Assembly: GCA_018402445.1 (NCBI GenBank)
Contig: JAGYIT010000006.1
Span: 310,001 to 374,000, forward strand
Direction: 5' to 3'
DNA length: 64,000 bases
DNA from: Akkermansiaceae bacterium
GTDB lineage: Bacteria > Verrucomicrobiota > Verrucomicrobiia > Verrucomicrobiales > Akkermansiaceae
A program made the translations under genes and the position numbers. The notes below the pieces were generated by a model that did not search any database, was not told where the DNA came from, and saw only the letters and a list, made by a program, of their open reading frames with translations. Positions 17,991-26,628 of this stretch are shown here, piece after piece; the stretch's first letter is position 1; each line of letters opens with the position of its first letter.

Positions 17991-19543
17991 TATGGATCGG
18001 AGGGTTTCGGGGGTATTTCGGAGGGCTGGTAGGTTTTTCCGGAGCCACGGTCGCCTTGGGGGGAGTAGTGCGAGCTGTTTGCGGTGGATTCGGGACGGTA
18101 GGAGCGGCCCGGGTTTTGTTTGAGCCACCATTGGCTCCAGGCATCGGCGAGTTGCTGCACTTCCGCCGGACGTGCGGGGGCTAGATCGGTGGTTTCGAGA
18201 GGGTCGTCGGAAGTGTCGTAAAGCTCCCAGCCGCCCCCATCGACTTCGACGAGCGTCCTGTTGGCGGTGCGGATCGCGCGGTTGTCGGCGTGTTGGAAAA
18301 ACATGGGTTGGCCGCGTTGCCAGGGTTTTCCCTGAAGGAGGGACAGGAAGGAGATGCCGTCGGATTCCGCCGGGGCGATGTTCGCGGCGGCGAGGAGGGT
18401 CGGCATGAGATCGACGAAATGGACGGGGGTCGCGTGGATGCCGCCGGGGTTGGGGATGGCGGCGGGCCAGCGGAGGATGGCTCCGGTGGTCACGCCTCCC
18501 GCGTGCTGGCTGATTTTGTGGAGCCGCCAGGGCGCGTTGGCGGCGTGCGCCCAGCCGAGGCCGGGCTGGAAGTTGGAGGCGCGGTCGCCGGGCAGCTTGC
18601 CTTTGCGCAGCATCGCGGCATCGGCCACGGAGAAAGGGTCGGCTCCGTTGTCGCTGAGGAAAACGAATAGGGTGTTTTTTTCCCTTCCGGCGTTTTCCAG
18701 GGCGTCGGCGAGGCGACCGGTCTCGCGGTCGATGATTTCGATCATGGCGGCGTAGGTGGCCATGCGCAGATCTTCTAAGTCGCGCTGTTGCGGGGTGAGC
18801 GAGTCCCAATCGGGGAGGTTTTCCGGGAAGGCGGGGAGAGGGATGCCGGGGGGGATGATGCCGAGATCGATCTGGCGGCGGATTCTCTTTTCACGCACGG
18901 CTTTCCAACCGGCCGAGTATTTGCCGCGGTGGCGTTCGATCGCTTCCGGTGGGGCTTGGAGAGGATTGTGGGGAGCCTGGAAGGCGAGCAGGAGGAAGAG
19001 GGGTTGTTCGCGCGGGGTGGTTTCCACGAAGCGGATCGCGCGGTCTGCCAAAGAACTAGAACTGTAGTAGTTCGTTCCGAAATCCTTGAAGGGCTCGCGG
19101 TCGAGGCGGTAGTCGGGGCTTCCGGAGAAGTGATCCGCGAAGCCGCCAAGGAAGCCGAAGAAGTGATCGAAGCCGTGGTCGAGCGGATGGCCCTTGAGGT
19201 GCCACTTTCCGATCAGGGCGGTGCGGTATCCGGAGGTGTGGAGTTTTTCCGGGAGGAGATCGCTTTCCGTGAAACCGCGCAGGGCGGAGGGCCACCAGCG
19301 GCCGGTGAGGAGGGAGGCGCGGGAGGTGACGCACATGCCCGCGTTGCGGCATTGGGTGAGGCGGAGTCCGGTGGCGGCGAGTTGGTCGAGGCGGGGGGTG
19401 GGGATTTCGCCGCCGAAGCAGGATGGATCGCTGAAGCCCATATCATCCGTCATGACGATGACGATGTCGGGTTGGCTGGCTCCGTGGCAAGCGAGGCAGA
19501 GTGCCAGGGAGGCGGCGGCGAGACGTTGGAGAATAGCGGGCAT
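17990..19543 (-). CDS. Sulfatase (S1 family) with unusual C-V-T-S-R active-site motif
   Basis: Starting at the ATG at 19543 the protein has a signal peptide ([20 protein letters not shown]) and 517 residues. It contains [20 protein letters not shown], the active-site segment [47 protein letters not shown] and FVDLMPTLL. The usual core is C-x-P-S-R or C-x-A-S-R; here threonine replaces the proline. Everything else fits an active arylsulfatase-type enzyme. It starts 7 bases after the prepilin-like gene stop and shares a TAATG junction with the next sulfatase. Confidence 0.9.
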   Translation of the reverse strand: MPAILQRLAAASLALCLACHGASQPDIVIVMTDDMGFSDPSCFGGEIPTPRLDQLAATGLRLTQCRNAGMCVTSRASLLTGRWWPSALRGFTESDLLPEKLHTSGYRTALIGKWHLKGHPLDHGFDHFFGFLGGFADHFSGSPDYRLDREPFKDFGTNYYSSSSLADRAIRFVETTPREQPLFLLLAFQAPHNPLQAPPEAIERHRGKYSAGWKAVREKRIRRQIDLGIIPPGIPLPAFPENLPDWDSLTPQQRDLEDLRMATYAAMIEIIDRETGRLADALENAGREKNTLFVFLSDNGADPFSVADAAMLRKGKLPGDRASNFQPGLGWAHAANAPWRLHKISQHAGGVTTGAILRWPAAIPNPGGIHATPVHFVDLMPTLLAAANIAPAESDGISFLSLLQGKPWQRGQPMFFQHADNRAIRTANRTLVEVDGGGWELYDTSDDPLETTDLAPARPAEVQQLADAWSQWWLKQNPGRSYRPESTANSSHYSPQGDRGSGKTYQPSEIPPKPSDP

Positions 19544-19550
19544 GGCTGGG

Positions 19551-20297
19551 TCAGTCCACTGTGCCCAGTTTCCCTGGCCAATACTTCCGGACAAATTCAG
19601 AGTTTGTCATAAAGGGTAAAATTTCCGTATGGCCGTCGGCGAAAAGCACGATTTGTTTGCGCCCGTGGACGGTGTCGTCCGGGCCGTCGGGGCCGCCGCG
19701 GTCATGGTAGGCGTGCCCGCCGGAGCCGAGGAGGTTTTCGACGCCGTCGGAGGTGCCGGAGTGCCATTCGACGACGGTGGCGGCGCGCGCGGGATCGTCC
19801 ACGATGCTGAGGGGGACGCCGACGTTGTAGGGGCGGTCTTTCCAGCCGCGGAACTGGGTTCCGTTCGACCAGTTGGTGGTCCACGGAATAATTGAGTAAC
19901 TGCGTTTGAAATGGGTGGCGCGGCGCGGCTTGCGGTCGGAAGGGCAGGCGAAGATCTCGGCGACCGCTTGCAGTTCGGGCCAGGCGGTGCGGGTCATGGC
20001 GGCTTCGCCTGCGAGGGATTTGTTGCCGCCGTAGCCGAGGTAGGGGAAGAGGGCGCGATCCCAGCTCATACCGGTTTCACGGCCGGGAAAGCGGTTGTAA
20101 TCGCTTTGGTGGCCAGCGAAGGCGACGCCGATTTGGCGGAGGTTATTGGAGCATGTGACAGATCTCGCGTTGTCTTTGAAGCGCGATCCGAGCATGAAAA
20201 CTAGTAGAGCGAGCACCGCGATCATGCTGATTACGATCATTAGTTCAACGAGGGTGAAACCGATGCGGTGGGAGGCGAGCCGGGATGTATTTTTCAT
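19551..20297 (-). CDS. Prepilin-type (H-X9-DG) secreted protein
   Basis: This 248-residue protein has a type IV prepilin N-terminus: GFTLVELMIVISMIAVLALLVF follows basic residues, with cleavage expected after the glycine. The body resembles DUF1559/H-X9-DG proteins that are numerous in Planctomycetes, Lentisphaerae and Verrucomicrobia. RSVTCSNNLRQIGVAFAGH is typical of the region after the pilin helix, and the C-terminus has VLFADGHTEIL. It lies between two sulfatase genes with a 4-base ATGA overlap upstream and a 7-base gap downstream. A role in surface capture or assembly of the glycan-degrading apparatus is inferred, not shown. Confidence 0.85.
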   Translation of the reverse strand: MKNTSRLASHRIGFTLVELMIVISMIAVLALLVFMLGSRFKDNARSVTCSNNLRQIGVAFAGHQSDYNRFPGRETGMSWDRALFPYLGYGGNKSLAGEAAMTRTAWPELQAVAEIFACPSDRKPRRATHFKRSYSIIPWTTNWSNGTQFRGWKDRPYNVGVPLSIVDDPARAATVVEWHSGTSDGVENLLGSGGHAYHDRGGPDGPDDTVHGRKQIVLFADGHTEILPFMTNSEFVRKYWPGKLGTVD

Positions 20298-21814
20298 GGC
20301 TGCGGGGCTTGGGGTTTTTTAGTGGGTGGGCGGGGTGTTCCGGCGTGGAGGGTATCTCCGGTGGCTACCCTCCAGTTCCTAAGCTCGGAGGAAAGCTGGG
20401 TGCGAGTTTCCTTAAGAAACGGATCATCGGCGAGATTACGGGTGCACCAAGGATCGGTGTCGAGATCGTAGAGTTCGAACTCGGGCAGCTCGCCCTCGAC
20501 GAGCTGGCGGAGCAACTCGCGCTGGGGGCTGGCGGTGGCTGCAAGGGTGGCGGGGTAGGCGCGGTTGAACCATGGCGGGCCGGGCTGGAACTGGTCGGTG
20601 TTTAGGGCTTTCTCGGGTCGTTTGAGGCTGGCTCCGGCGACTTGGCGGGTGTTGTGCACGAGGTAGTATCGCCCATCGCAGACGGCGCGCGCGTCGTATT
20701 TTTCATGGCAGGATGCGAGGATCGTCCGGCGCCCGGCGATGTCTGGCGCGCCGGAAAGAACGGGCAAGAGCGATTTTCCTAACATGGTGGGAGGGATGCC
20801 GATGCCCGCGAAGTCTAGGAAAGTGGGGGCGAGATCGAGGTGGCTGACGGGAGCTTTGATGCTGCGCCCGCCAGTGATGCCGGGGCCGTCGATGAGGAGG
20901 GGGACGTGGAGTCCGTAGATGCTCTGCTTGAAACGGTGGAGCCCGATGCCGTGATCGGCGGTGAAAACGACAAGCGAGCGGTCGAGCAGGCCATGTTCCG
21001 CGAGGCTGTCGCGGGCGGTGGCGTAGATTGTGTCGAAGACCTCGATGGCTCCGAGATAGTCGGCGATGTCCTGTCTGACGCCGGGGACATCGGGCAGGGA
21101 ATCGGGGATATCGATGGCGCGCGGATCGACGTTGGTAACGCCGCCGTCACCGAGCAGGCCGCCGCGCGGATCCCATTTTCGATTGGCAGCGGGAAGGGAG
21201 CGGAAGGGCAGGTGGGGCGAGCCGATGTTGAAGCAGAGGAAGATGGGTTTGCCTCCCGCCGCCGCGACCGTTTCCCGGATGATTCTGCGGGCGGCGGCTG
21301 GATTGCCGGGATTGGGGAAGCCCTGGTGGTAGGGAAATTTCCGGATGGGTTGGACGTGGGTTTTCGAGCTGATGGCGGTGTGCCAACCGCGGGCGCGCAG
21401 GATTTCGATGAGGGTGGGCAGATCCTCGCGCACGCCGCCGAGCGAGAGATCGGAAGGGTCTCCCTTGAGCGGGAAGTCCGTGCCGTAGTTCCGGACATTG
21501 CGGCGGCCGCCGTTGGTATGCGGATGGGTGCCGGTGAAGAGAGCCATCTTGCTCGGGCTGCATACCGGGGAAAGGGAGAAAGCCCGCTCGAAGATCACGC
21601 CGGTGGCGCCGAGCTTGTCGAGGTGCGGGGTATCGAGACCTTTGGTGCCGAGGCAGCCGAGGTGGGGGCTCTGGTCTTCTGTTAGAAACAGGATGATGTG
21701 CCGGGCGGCTTCATTGGGAGGAGCTGCTTTAGCGGTGAGACAAGACGGAATGATCAGCAATGTGGCGGCGATTGCCTTCAATGAGGCCTGATACAAAGGT
21801 TGGTTCATGGGCAT
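20294..21814 (-). CDS. Sulfatase/sulfamidase-like protein with C-S-P-S-K motif
   Basis: From the ATG at 21814 the protein has 506 residues with a signal peptide (SLKAIAATLLIIPSCLTAKA). It resembles heparan N-sulfatase (sulfamidase-like, S1_8-type) proteins: HIILFLTEDQSPHLGCLGT, then the active-site segment SPVCSPSKMALFTGTHPH, SSKTHVQPIRKFPYHQGF, FTADHGIGLHRFKQSIYGL and ELYDLDTDPW. The arginine that normally ends C-x-P-S-R is lysine (codon AAG). That arginine is part of the signature read by the maturation enzyme, so activity is uncertain. The gene overlaps the prepilin-like gene by 4 bases. An ATG at 21808 is an equally possible start. Confidence 0.88.
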   Translation of the reverse strand: MPMNQPLYQASLKAIAATLLIIPSCLTAKAAPPNEAARHIILFLTEDQSPHLGCLGTKGLDTPHLDKLGATGVIFERAFSLSPVCSPSKMALFTGTHPHTNGGRRNVRNYGTDFPLKGDPSDLSLGGVREDLPTLIEILRARGWHTAISSKTHVQPIRKFPYHQGFPNPGNPAAARRIIRETVAAAGGKPIFLCFNIGSPHLPFRSLPAANRKWDPRGGLLGDGGVTNVDPRAIDIPDSLPDVPGVRQDIADYLGAIEVFDTIYATARDSLAEHGLLDRSLVVFTADHGIGLHRFKQSIYGLHVPLLIDGPGITGGRSIKAPVSHLDLAPTFLDFAGIGIPPTMLGKSLLPVLSGAPDIAGRRTILASCHEKYDARAVCDGRYYLVHNTRQVAGASLKRPEKALNTDQFQPGPPWFNRAYPATLAATASPQRELLRQLVEGELPEFELYDLDTDPWCTRNLADDPFLKETRTQLSSELRNWRVATGDTLHAGTPRPPTKKPQAPQP

Positions 21815-21882
21815 GGAATCGCCATCCGCTCGCACCATCATCATGGCCGGGCGGTGGGAAGTTGTGTGAGCGCCGGCTCGTG

Positions 21883-22521
21883 TTAGCGGCGGCGGCGAAG
21901 CAGGCCGAGCGCGCCGATGCTGAGGAGCAGGGCGGCGGAGGGTTCTGGGACGGCGGTGACCCTGACGAAATCGACCTCGAAGGTGTTGCCGTTCGTTTCC
22001 GAGTTGCTGTTCGAGGCGGCACCGCCGATGGGATCGAAGCGCAGGGAGGTGACGGTGGTGGCCGCAGGCAGCGCGCTGACGTTGAGGGAGACGGTGAAGA
22101 AACCGTCGCCGGAATCCACGCCGGTGAAGGAGGCGGGGACGTTATACAAATAAACCCCTGCCGTACCGAGGCCATTGAAGTTAACAACGAGACCCGTCGG
22201 ATTGAACACGTTGACGGTCGTTCCATCGGTGAAACCGTCGGTTGAATGGGGTGCGAAAGCCGTTTCCCGGACACGGAACACGACCTGATCCCAGGTCTGG
22301 CCGACGCCCAGGGTGAGGTTGAGTCCGCTGACGGAGAGTTGCGGATCGTTGCTGGTCGCGGTGCCGGACATCAGGCCGCCGGACGCGGTCAAAGCCGAAC
22401 TGCCGACAATGGGAGCCCAGCTTTCTGTATTGGTGCCGAAGTTCCATTCGGCGATGGTGGCGGCCATGGATGGGGTGGCCATGGAGAGGAAGGCGCAGAG
22501 AAAACGTGTGGATTTTTTCAT
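21883..22521 (-). CDS. PEP-CTERM-anchored secreted protein
   Basis: A 212-residue protein with a signal peptide (KKSTRFLCAFLSMATPSMA) and a jelly-roll-like beta-rich body: TIAEWNFGTNTESWAP, VFRVRETAFAPHSTDGF, SLRFDPIGGAASN and VDFVRVTAV. Such folds are often carbohydrate-binding. The C-terminus PEPSAALLLSIGALGLLRRRR is a verrucomicrobial PEP-CTERM signal: the PEP motif, a hydrophobic helix and a basic tail, removed by an exosortase. It is the first gene of the sulfatase operon after the regulatory gap. The start at 22521 was chosen because it begins the signal peptide; an ATG 8 codons upstream is less likely. Confidence 0.85.
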   Translation of the reverse strand: MKKSTRFLCAFLSMATPSMAATIAEWNFGTNTESWAPIVGSSALTASGGLMSGTATSNDPQLSVSGLNLTLGVGQTWDQVVFRVRETAFAPHSTDGFTDGTTVNVFNPTGLVVNFNGLGTAGVYLYNVPASFTGVDSGDGFFTVSLNVSALPAATTVTSLRFDPIGGAASNSNSETNGNTFEVDFVRVTAVPEPSAALLLSIGALGLLRRRR

Positions 22522-22565
22522 AGGTTTATTGGAAGTGGGACACACTCAACGCCCAAACCCGCCCG

Positions 22566-22591
22566 GTGTCATGACACACGAACGTGCGTCA
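22566..22591. promoter_or_regulatory. Double palindrome between response regulator and sulfatase operon
   Basis: A perfect 12-bp palindrome GTGTCATGACAC (22566-22577) overlaps a second, imperfect one, TGACACACGAACGTGCGTCA (22572-22591). It lies 45-70 bases upstream of the PEP-CTERM gene start on the minus strand, directly at the stop of the LuxR-type regulator. It is a candidate binding site for that regulator, or alternatively an attenuating hairpin. Confidence 0.45.
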
Positions 22592-23257
22592 TGGGATTTC
22601 GTCGTCCTCCGAGAAGTCGAGAAGACCCCGGCGGATGGCGGCGCTGACGGCGGCGGGGAGGCTGTGGACGTGGAGCTTGTCGAAGGCGCGGCGCAGGTAT
22701 CCGGAAACCGAGTGGGGGCTGATGCCCAGCTCGTGGCCGACCTGCTGTTTGGTGAGACCTTTTGCAACGAGGCGGAGGATTTCCGTTTCCCGGCCTGAGA
22801 GGGTTTCCTCTTCGGTGATGGGCCGCAGTTTCTGGAAAGTGGCGAGCACCATGCCGGCGATCTGGGGATCGAGGGGAGTCCCGCCGCCGGCGACCTCGTT
22901 GAGCGTTTGCAGGAGCCTTGCGGGGGATCCGGTTTTGACGAGGTATCCGTGGGCGCCGGCTTCGAGGGCGGCGAAGACCGTAGAGCGGTCGGTGAAGGCG
23001 GTGAGGATGATGATGCGTGCGTCCGGCAGTTTTTCCCTGAGCGTAGCGATGCCCTCGATGCCGCCCATGCTGGGCAGGCCGAGATCTAGCAAGACAAGAT
23101 CGGCCGCGCAGCCCGTGTCGATGGCGTCGAAGGTGTCCTCAAGGTTGGAAAACTCGCCGACGCAGAGGTATCCGCCGGTGGCGTCGAGGGTTTTGCGGAT
23201 GGTTTGGCGATAGACCGTGTGGTCTTCGATGAGGATGACGCGGCAGTGGGGTTTCAA
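22589..23257 (-). CDS. NarL/FixJ-type response regulator
   Basis: This 222-residue protein has an N-terminal receiver domain: acidic pocket LIEDH, phospho-acceptor D58 in DLVLLDLGLPSMGG, the switch threonine in IIILTAFTD and the lysine in YLVKTGS. Its LuxR-type helix-turn-helix reads LSGRETEILRLVAKGLTKQQ and then PHSVSGYLRRAFDKL. It is encoded 4 bases inside the histidine kinase stop, so the two form a two-component pair. The PEP-CTERM/sulfatase operon begins 67 bases downstream on the same strand, which makes that operon the most likely target. Confidence 0.95.
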   Translation of the reverse strand: MKPHCRVILIEDHTVYRQTIRKTLDATGGYLCVGEFSNLEDTFDAIDTGCAADLVLLDLGLPSMGGIEGIATLREKLPDARIIILTAFTDRSTVFAALEAGAHGYLVKTGSPARLLQTLNEVAGGGTPLDPQIAGMVLATFQKLRPITEEETLSGRETEILRLVAKGLTKQQVGHELGISPHSVSGYLRRAFDKLHVHSLPAAVSAAIRRGLLDFSEDDEIP

Positions 23258-25314
23258 GGTGCTTCAGGGTAGAGGGTGGGAGAGGCGGCGGAACCGGGGG
23301 AGCTTGGGACGAAACGGAGCGTGATTTCCGTTCCGGATCCCGGGGAGGAAAGGACATCGAGCGTGCCTCCGAGGCGGGCGGCGCGCTGGCGGATGGCGCG
23401 CAGGGTGGAAGGCCGTTCGAGCAGATCGGCGGGGATGCCGCGCCCGTTGTCGCGGATTTCTAGGAGCATGGATTTTCCTTCCCAAGCAAGCCGGATATCG
23501 ACTTCCGACGCATCGGAGTGGCGGCGTATGTTGTGGAGCACTTCGCGGAAAAACAGCATCAGGTGGCGGCTGTCGGCATCGCCGAGAGTCCAGTCTTGGA
23601 AATCGGAGCGGATCGACCAGCGGATTGACTCCATGGCGTCGAGCAGGATGGCGGCGGATTCGCGGAGGTGGTCGATGATGGCGATGCGGTGGGATTCGCG
23701 GGGTTGGAGCAGCCAGACGATGTCGCGCACCGAGTTGACGGTTTCGGCGGCGACCCTGTGGATGGTTTCGAGTTCATCACGGTTGTCGGGGCGCTCCCTG
23801 GCGATGGCGCTGAGCATCTGGATGCTGCCGAGGTTGCTGCCGACATCGTCGTGGAGATCGCCGGCGATGCGTTCACGGATCTGGCGGATCTGCTTGTGTT
23901 CCCGCCAGCGGTAATGAAACGGCAGGAAGGCGGCTAGGCCGAGGATGGAAAGGCCGGCTGCGGCGATCGCGGTGATTCCGCCGCGGCGCCATGATGTTTC
24001 GAGGCTCGCGGATCTTTCGAGGGCTTCGTGGCGGCGAGTCTCAAGGGCGAGCCGGAGATCGAGTTCCTCGATCCATGTCCGGACTGGAATCAGCTCGCCG
24101 CTCGGCCCGAGGCCATCGACGAGCGACTGGGGAGACCATGACTGACTGGCGTGGGCGGGGACGGTTTGGCGTGCCTCTGGAACGGTGACATTTGCACCGA
24201 GGCTGACGACTTCATCGCGGGCGAGGATCTCGATTTCGCTGAAACCAAGGAAGGCGGGGTAAAGCACGTGGGGTTTCCATAACCGGGTGCTTTCCAGGTG
24301 GACGAAACGGGCCTCTGCGGAAGGAAATCGGAACCCGACCGGGTTGTGCCCGATTTCCGGTGTCTCGATCCCGCGCCGGTCGAGGAGAATCCTGCGGGTG
24401 CCATCGGTGGAATCGGACGCGGTGAGGAGGAAACGCTTGGGGAGGCCGAAGCCGTGGAAATCAGCGATGGAGGGGCGTAGCGCGGGAAACAGGCGCAGCC
24501 CATCGATCTCGCGGCTGGCTCCGAGATCGAGGGTGATGGTGAGGGAGGCGACGGAGGTTTTCTTTGCCGTGGAGATCCAGCCGATCAGTTTGGGTTCGCC
24601 GGTGGGCAGCGGGCGCTCCGGGAGGCCGAGCGGGGTTGCGCCGTCGATCAGTAGGCTTGGAGTCCAGTAGGAGGGGGTCTGATCGACACCGGGGGAATCG
24701 ATCTCGACTCTTCCGGCGGCGGCGAGGTTGTTTTTACCCGAGAAGCAAAGAATTTCCGAGAGAGCGACGAAAGCCATCACCGGGGCTCCTTCGCGAGGAG
24801 GGCGTGTCCGGGTGACGCGGACTTCCACGCCGATCGACTTCATGGGCAATGTGGGCCTTGCGACCACGGGATGGCCGTTGAGCGCGGGATGCCGGCTCAT
24901 GTCATGGAAGGCGGCGATGTGCTCCGTGCTTTTGTCGGGCCGGATCAGGGAGATCTCGAAATCCTCGGGGAAGCCGTAGTTGAAATCGATCCCCGTGCGG
25001 TGGCTTTTGCGGGCGGGGACGAGCGCGATCAGGTCCACCGTTTGCGGTTCCTGCCAGAGGATGCGGATCACAAAATTAACCTCGCGGTCGGGGTTTGTCT
25101 GCTGCGGGCTGAACACGCGGAGGAACGCGCGGCTGGTTCCGAGATCGTCCGCGGGGATGCCCGGCAGCCGCTTGAGACGGGCATCGGTTGCGAGGATTTC
25201 GCTTTGTAGGGATTTCCACTCCATGGAAAAGAGGCTTGCGAATGTATCCTCGGCGCGAGCTGACAAAGCCACCATGCAAACAAGAGCGGCGATGCGATGG
25301 AAGGGAAGAGGCAT
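23254..25314 (-). CDS. Histidine kinase with F5/8-type-C-like extracellular sensor
   Basis: This 686-residue protein has a signal peptide (HRIAALVCMVALSARAEDT). The outer part, about 60-400, contains two beta-sandwich blocks like F5/8C (discoidin) carbohydrate-binding domains. The first is around VIRILWQEPQTVDLIALVPA with VEVRVTRTRPPREG. The second runs from SLLIDGATPLG through LTITLDLGASREIDGLRLFP to ARFVHLESTRLWKP. A transmembrane helix (about 435-460, AIAAAGLSILGLAAFLPF) is followed by a HisKA_3 dimerisation domain with the phospho-histidine in GDLHDDVGSNLGS, an N-box VLHNIRRHSDA, a G-box DNGRGIP, and the end GGTLDVLSSPGSGTEI. Glycan sensing is inferred from the domain type and the sulfatase neighbours. 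Confidence 0.85.
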   Translation of the reverse strand: MPLPFHRIAALVCMVALSARAEDTFASLFSMEWKSLQSEILATDARLKRLPGIPADDLGTSRAFLRVFSPQQTNPDREVNFVIRILWQEPQTVDLIALVPARKSHRTGIDFNYGFPEDFEISLIRPDKSTEHIAAFHDMSRHPALNGHPVVARPTLPMKSIGVEVRVTRTRPPREGAPVMAFVALSEILCFSGKNNLAAAGRVEIDSPGVDQTPSYWTPSLLIDGATPLGLPERPLPTGEPKLIGWISTAKKTSVASLTITLDLGASREIDGLRLFPALRPSIADFHGFGLPKRFLLTASDSTDGTRRILLDRRGIETPEIGHNPVGFRFPSAEARFVHLESTRLWKPHVLYPAFLGFSEIEILARDEVVSLGANVTVPEARQTVPAHASQSWSPQSLVDGLGPSGELIPVRTWIEELDLRLALETRRHEALERSASLETSWRRGGITAIAAAGLSILGLAAFLPFHYRWREHKQIRQIRERIAGDLHDDVGSNLGSIQMLSAIARERPDNRDELETIHRVAAETVNSVRDIVWLLQPRESHRIAIIDHLRESAAILLDAMESIRWSIRSDFQDWTLGDADSRHLMLFFREVLHNIRRHSDASEVDIRLAWEGKSMLLEIRDNGRGIPADLLERPSTLRAIRQRAARLGGTLDVLSSPGSGTEITLRFVPSSPGSAASPTLYPEAP

Positions 25315-25349
25315 GGTGAAGTGGCCGGGATGTGGCGGGTGGATGCCGT

Positions 25350-25365
25350 GACTGCGCGCGCAGTC
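25350..25365. promoter_or_regulatory. Perfect 16-bp palindrome in divergent promoter region
   Basis: GACTGCGCGCGCAGTC is a perfect palindrome between the histidine kinase (starting leftwards at 25314) and the gene at 25480. It sits inside a wider GTGAC...GTCAC symmetry. At 36 bases upstream of the kinase start it is well placed for an operator, though no regulator can be assigned. Confidence 0.45.
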
Positions 25366-25479
25366 TGACTGTCACCATGTGGAGGGTGCTGCCATGGTCA
25401 AGCAGATAGCCCGGGCGGATGCAGCCCGCTTCGCTTCATCCTTGGAGTTTCGAGTTTAGGATTTAGGCTGTCCCGCAGG

Positions 25480-26496
25480 ATGATCCCCGCACGAAAAACG
25501 ATGTATGAGGTTTCCGCGCCACTGCGGCAATATCTCTACCGCTTCGACCGGCTTCGTGAAATCCCCCGGGTCTATTCGGAGCTTACCCGTTTCAGCGGCG
25601 CGATGCCCTATGAGGATCCGCACGGCCGGGAAACGCTTTGGCTGACGGTGATGTATCCGCCCGAAGTGCTTGAGGAGCTCCGCCCACGGCTGATCCGCAT
25701 CTACAGTGAGCTCAAGATCGGCCGCGACGCCGTCGAGCACGAGCACCTCCTCGTGGATCGTATCGACTTCGGGGATTTCGGAAACTCCAAGCCTTTCCGC
25801 ATCCGCGTTACGAACCTTTTCAACGACAACTCCGACTACTTCTACGTGAAGCAGGCGGACGCCTCCCGCATCTACGGCCTAGAGCTGGAGCACATCCTTT
25901 CGCCGAACCGGATCAACTACATGGTCAAGGGCAACACCCTCATCGAGGAGCACATCGCAGGCGTGCCGGGCGATGCCTTCCTGCGGGACTACCTGCCGGA
26001 TCCAAAGCTCAACAAGGTGCGCATCGCCAAGGAATTCACGAAATTCACCGAGCGCTCCTTCATCCGCCTGCTCGGCGACATGCGCAGCGTGAATTACGTC
26101 GTCGATATCACCCCGGACTTCGAGGAGGTGCAATACCGCGTCCGCGCCATCGACTTCGACCAGCAATCCTACGAGGGCAACGGCAACATCTACCTCGCCT
26201 TCCGTTTCGGCTCGAACCGCCCGATCACGCGCCTCGCCTTCGATGTGCTCAACCGGAAATCCATCGATCAATACGTCAACGAGGAGCACGCTCAGATGGC
26301 GCGCCGCGCGAAAGTGGAATCCACCCGACTGCGCGCCCTGCTCGGCATCATGCGCCGCGACGAGATTGCGCCGATGCCGCATGTCCATCGCCTCGCACTC
26401 GAACTCAACCGCATGCATGGCACCTCGGATTTCAGCGACTGTAAGTCGATGGGAGAACTCACCGCCGAGCATATTTCGCTGATGCTCGGGGTATGA
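25480..26496 (+). CDS. Conserved hypothetical protein, possible atypical kinase fold
   Basis: This 338-residue soluble protein lacks a signal peptide or membrane segment, and I do not recognise a named family. Features include a start rich in aromatic residues (PLRQYLYRFDRLREIPRVYS), a middle ELEHILSPNRINYMVKGNTL followed by IEEHIAGVPGD, then FTKFTERSFIRLLGDMRSVN and VRAIDFDQQSYEGNG. The succession of an EEHIxGxPGD block and a later IDFD is reminiscent of the hinge and metal-binding loop of phosphotransferase-like kinases, but this is only a resemblance. It is transcribed away from the histidine kinase and precedes leuA by 132 bases. Confidence 0.55.
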   Translation: MIPARKTMYEVSAPLRQYLYRFDRLREIPRVYSELTRFSGAMPYEDPHGRETLWLTVMYPPEVLEELRPRLIRIYSELKIGRDAVEHEHLLVDRIDFGDFGNSKPFRIRVTNLFNDNSDYFYVKQADASRIYGLELEHILSPNRINYMVKGNTLIEEHIAGVPGDAFLRDYLPDPKLNKVRIAKEFTKFTERSFIRLLGDMRSVNYVVDITPDFEEVQYRVRAIDFDQQSYEGNGNIYLAFRFGSNRPITRLAFDVLNRKSIDQYVNEEHAQMARRAKVESTRLRALLGIMRRDEIAPMPHVHRLALELNRMHGTSDFSDCKSMGELTAEHISLMLGV

Positions 26497-26628
26497 GTTC
26501 CACAACCGGAAGGCTTCATGGGGGGAAATACGCCCATCATTTCAGGATCTTGTTGGTATATCCACACCGGTTCTTTTCACCGCCCTTGCACGAGCATGGC
26601 TTACTAGGGTAGCCTCAACGCCTACGAC

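Noticed and set aside
16549..18144. Arginine/proline-rich minus-strand frame over the first sulfatase
   Set aside because: It is an out-of-frame reading of the sulfatase gene with the typical RRPRP-rich composition of such shadows.
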